From NCBI GenBank assembly GCA_043755865.1, contig JAYUSD010000054.1, positions 1-28,587 on the forward strand: a DNA stretch of 28,587 nt, given 5' to 3'. Numbering within the stretch: position 1 is the first letter of the stretch; each line of letters opens with the position of its first letter. Of this stretch, positions 28,361-28,587 are shown piece after piece. The stretch is from JANMDU01 sp043755865 (lineage in GTDB: Bacteria > Pseudomonadota > Gammaproteobacteria > Burkholderiales > Burkholderiaceae_C). The position numbers and the translations under genes were made by a program. The notes below the pieces were generated by a model. That model did no database searches and had not been told where the DNA came from. It saw only the letters and a list, made by a program, of their open reading frames with translations.

Positions 28361-28587
28361 AAGCAACTCGCTGTAGGTTTGCATCGCCAGCATCAAATCG
28401 GCCCAAGCTTTGGCTTTGTCGGGCAGGTTGCGCAGTAAATACGCGGGGTGATAGGTCACGATCACGGGGGCGGCATAGTTGGCGTGTTTGAGCGCGTGGA
28501 CGCGGCCACGCAGTTTGCCCACTGGCTCATTGCTGCCCGTGACGGTAGAGATCGCAAATTTGCCTACAGCAACAATGATCTTGGGGC
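28325..28587 (-). CDS. Uracil-DNA glycosylase family protein (C-terminal part)
   Basis: The frame is open to the window edge, so the N-terminus is missing. The visible ~86 residues (PKIIVAVGKFAISTVTGSNE, then VGKLRGRVHA and VIVTYHPAYLLRNLPDKAKA) match the end of family 4-type uracil-DNA glycosylases, with the catalytic-loop HPAYLLR. It removes uracil from DNA. The gene converges on bufC and overlaps it by 36 bp. Confidence 0.88.
   Translation of the reverse strand, partial: PKIIVAVGKFAISTVTGSNEPVGKLRGRVHALKHANYAAPVIVTYHPAYLLRNLPDKAKAWADLMLAMQTYSELLSSALTHTDQQA

Overview
The window reads as a chromosomal segment of a betaproteobacterium, most likely Burkholderiales and probably Comamonadaceae. 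This is inferred from gene order (lptA-lptB-rpoN; purE-purK-Sua5/YrdC), from protein flavour, and from the kinds of dispersed repeats. No rRNA, tRNA or CRISPR was found.

Layout. 1-3009: end of lptA, lptB and rpoN (sigma-54). 3139-5096: a THUMP-type RNA methyltransferase with a large low-complexity insertion, plus a small unknown gene. 5084-6253: a vapBC-like pair and a second PIN-domain gene. 6412-7748: two tandem type IV pilin genes, each with its own textbook sigma-54 promoter and terminator. 7842-11110: an accessory patch with a repeat array, a REP-associated tyrosine transposase (RAYT), a 40-codon fragment of the downstream pglL-like gene, and a compact chain of toxin-antitoxin genes (abiEi, broken abiEii, mazF, truncated hicA, hicB). 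11205-12800: a PglL/Wzy-type oligosaccharyltransferase, likely the pilin glycosylase partner. 13061-17173: SGNH lipoprotein, Sua5/YrdC, purK, purE. 17246-23225: CnoX/YbbN-like chaperedoxin, two convergent glycine-zipper proteins, apt, a cyclic-nucleotide-binding protein, an unknown protein and a glycine-rich RRM protein. 23503-24351: a BtuF-like metal-receptor protein. 24433-28360: a bufferin-type RiPP locus (ECF sigma, zinc-finger anti-sigma, redoxin, DUF2282 precursor, DUF692 MNIO enzyme, DUF2063 partner). The window ends in the 3' part of a uracil-DNA glycosylase gene.

The most striking signal is not a gene. A dispersed element of roughly 50-75 bp (left part near AATAGCACTCCGCGCAG, right part near ATGCCGGCTAGTGGC) occurs nine times, every time inside a protein-coding gene and never between genes. 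The five forward copies read in one frame (pattern IALRADSMPASG) and the three certain or likely reverse copies in one other frame (pattern AGIESA). One further copy is in a different frame. The behaviour resembles the Rickettsia palindromic elements. In addition many genes, including housekeeping ones, carry in-frame minisatellites with 12-, 15-, 24- or 27-bp units. Arrays between genes include units that are not multiples of three. The genome appears to tolerate or generate repeat insertions in coding sequence at an unusual rate.
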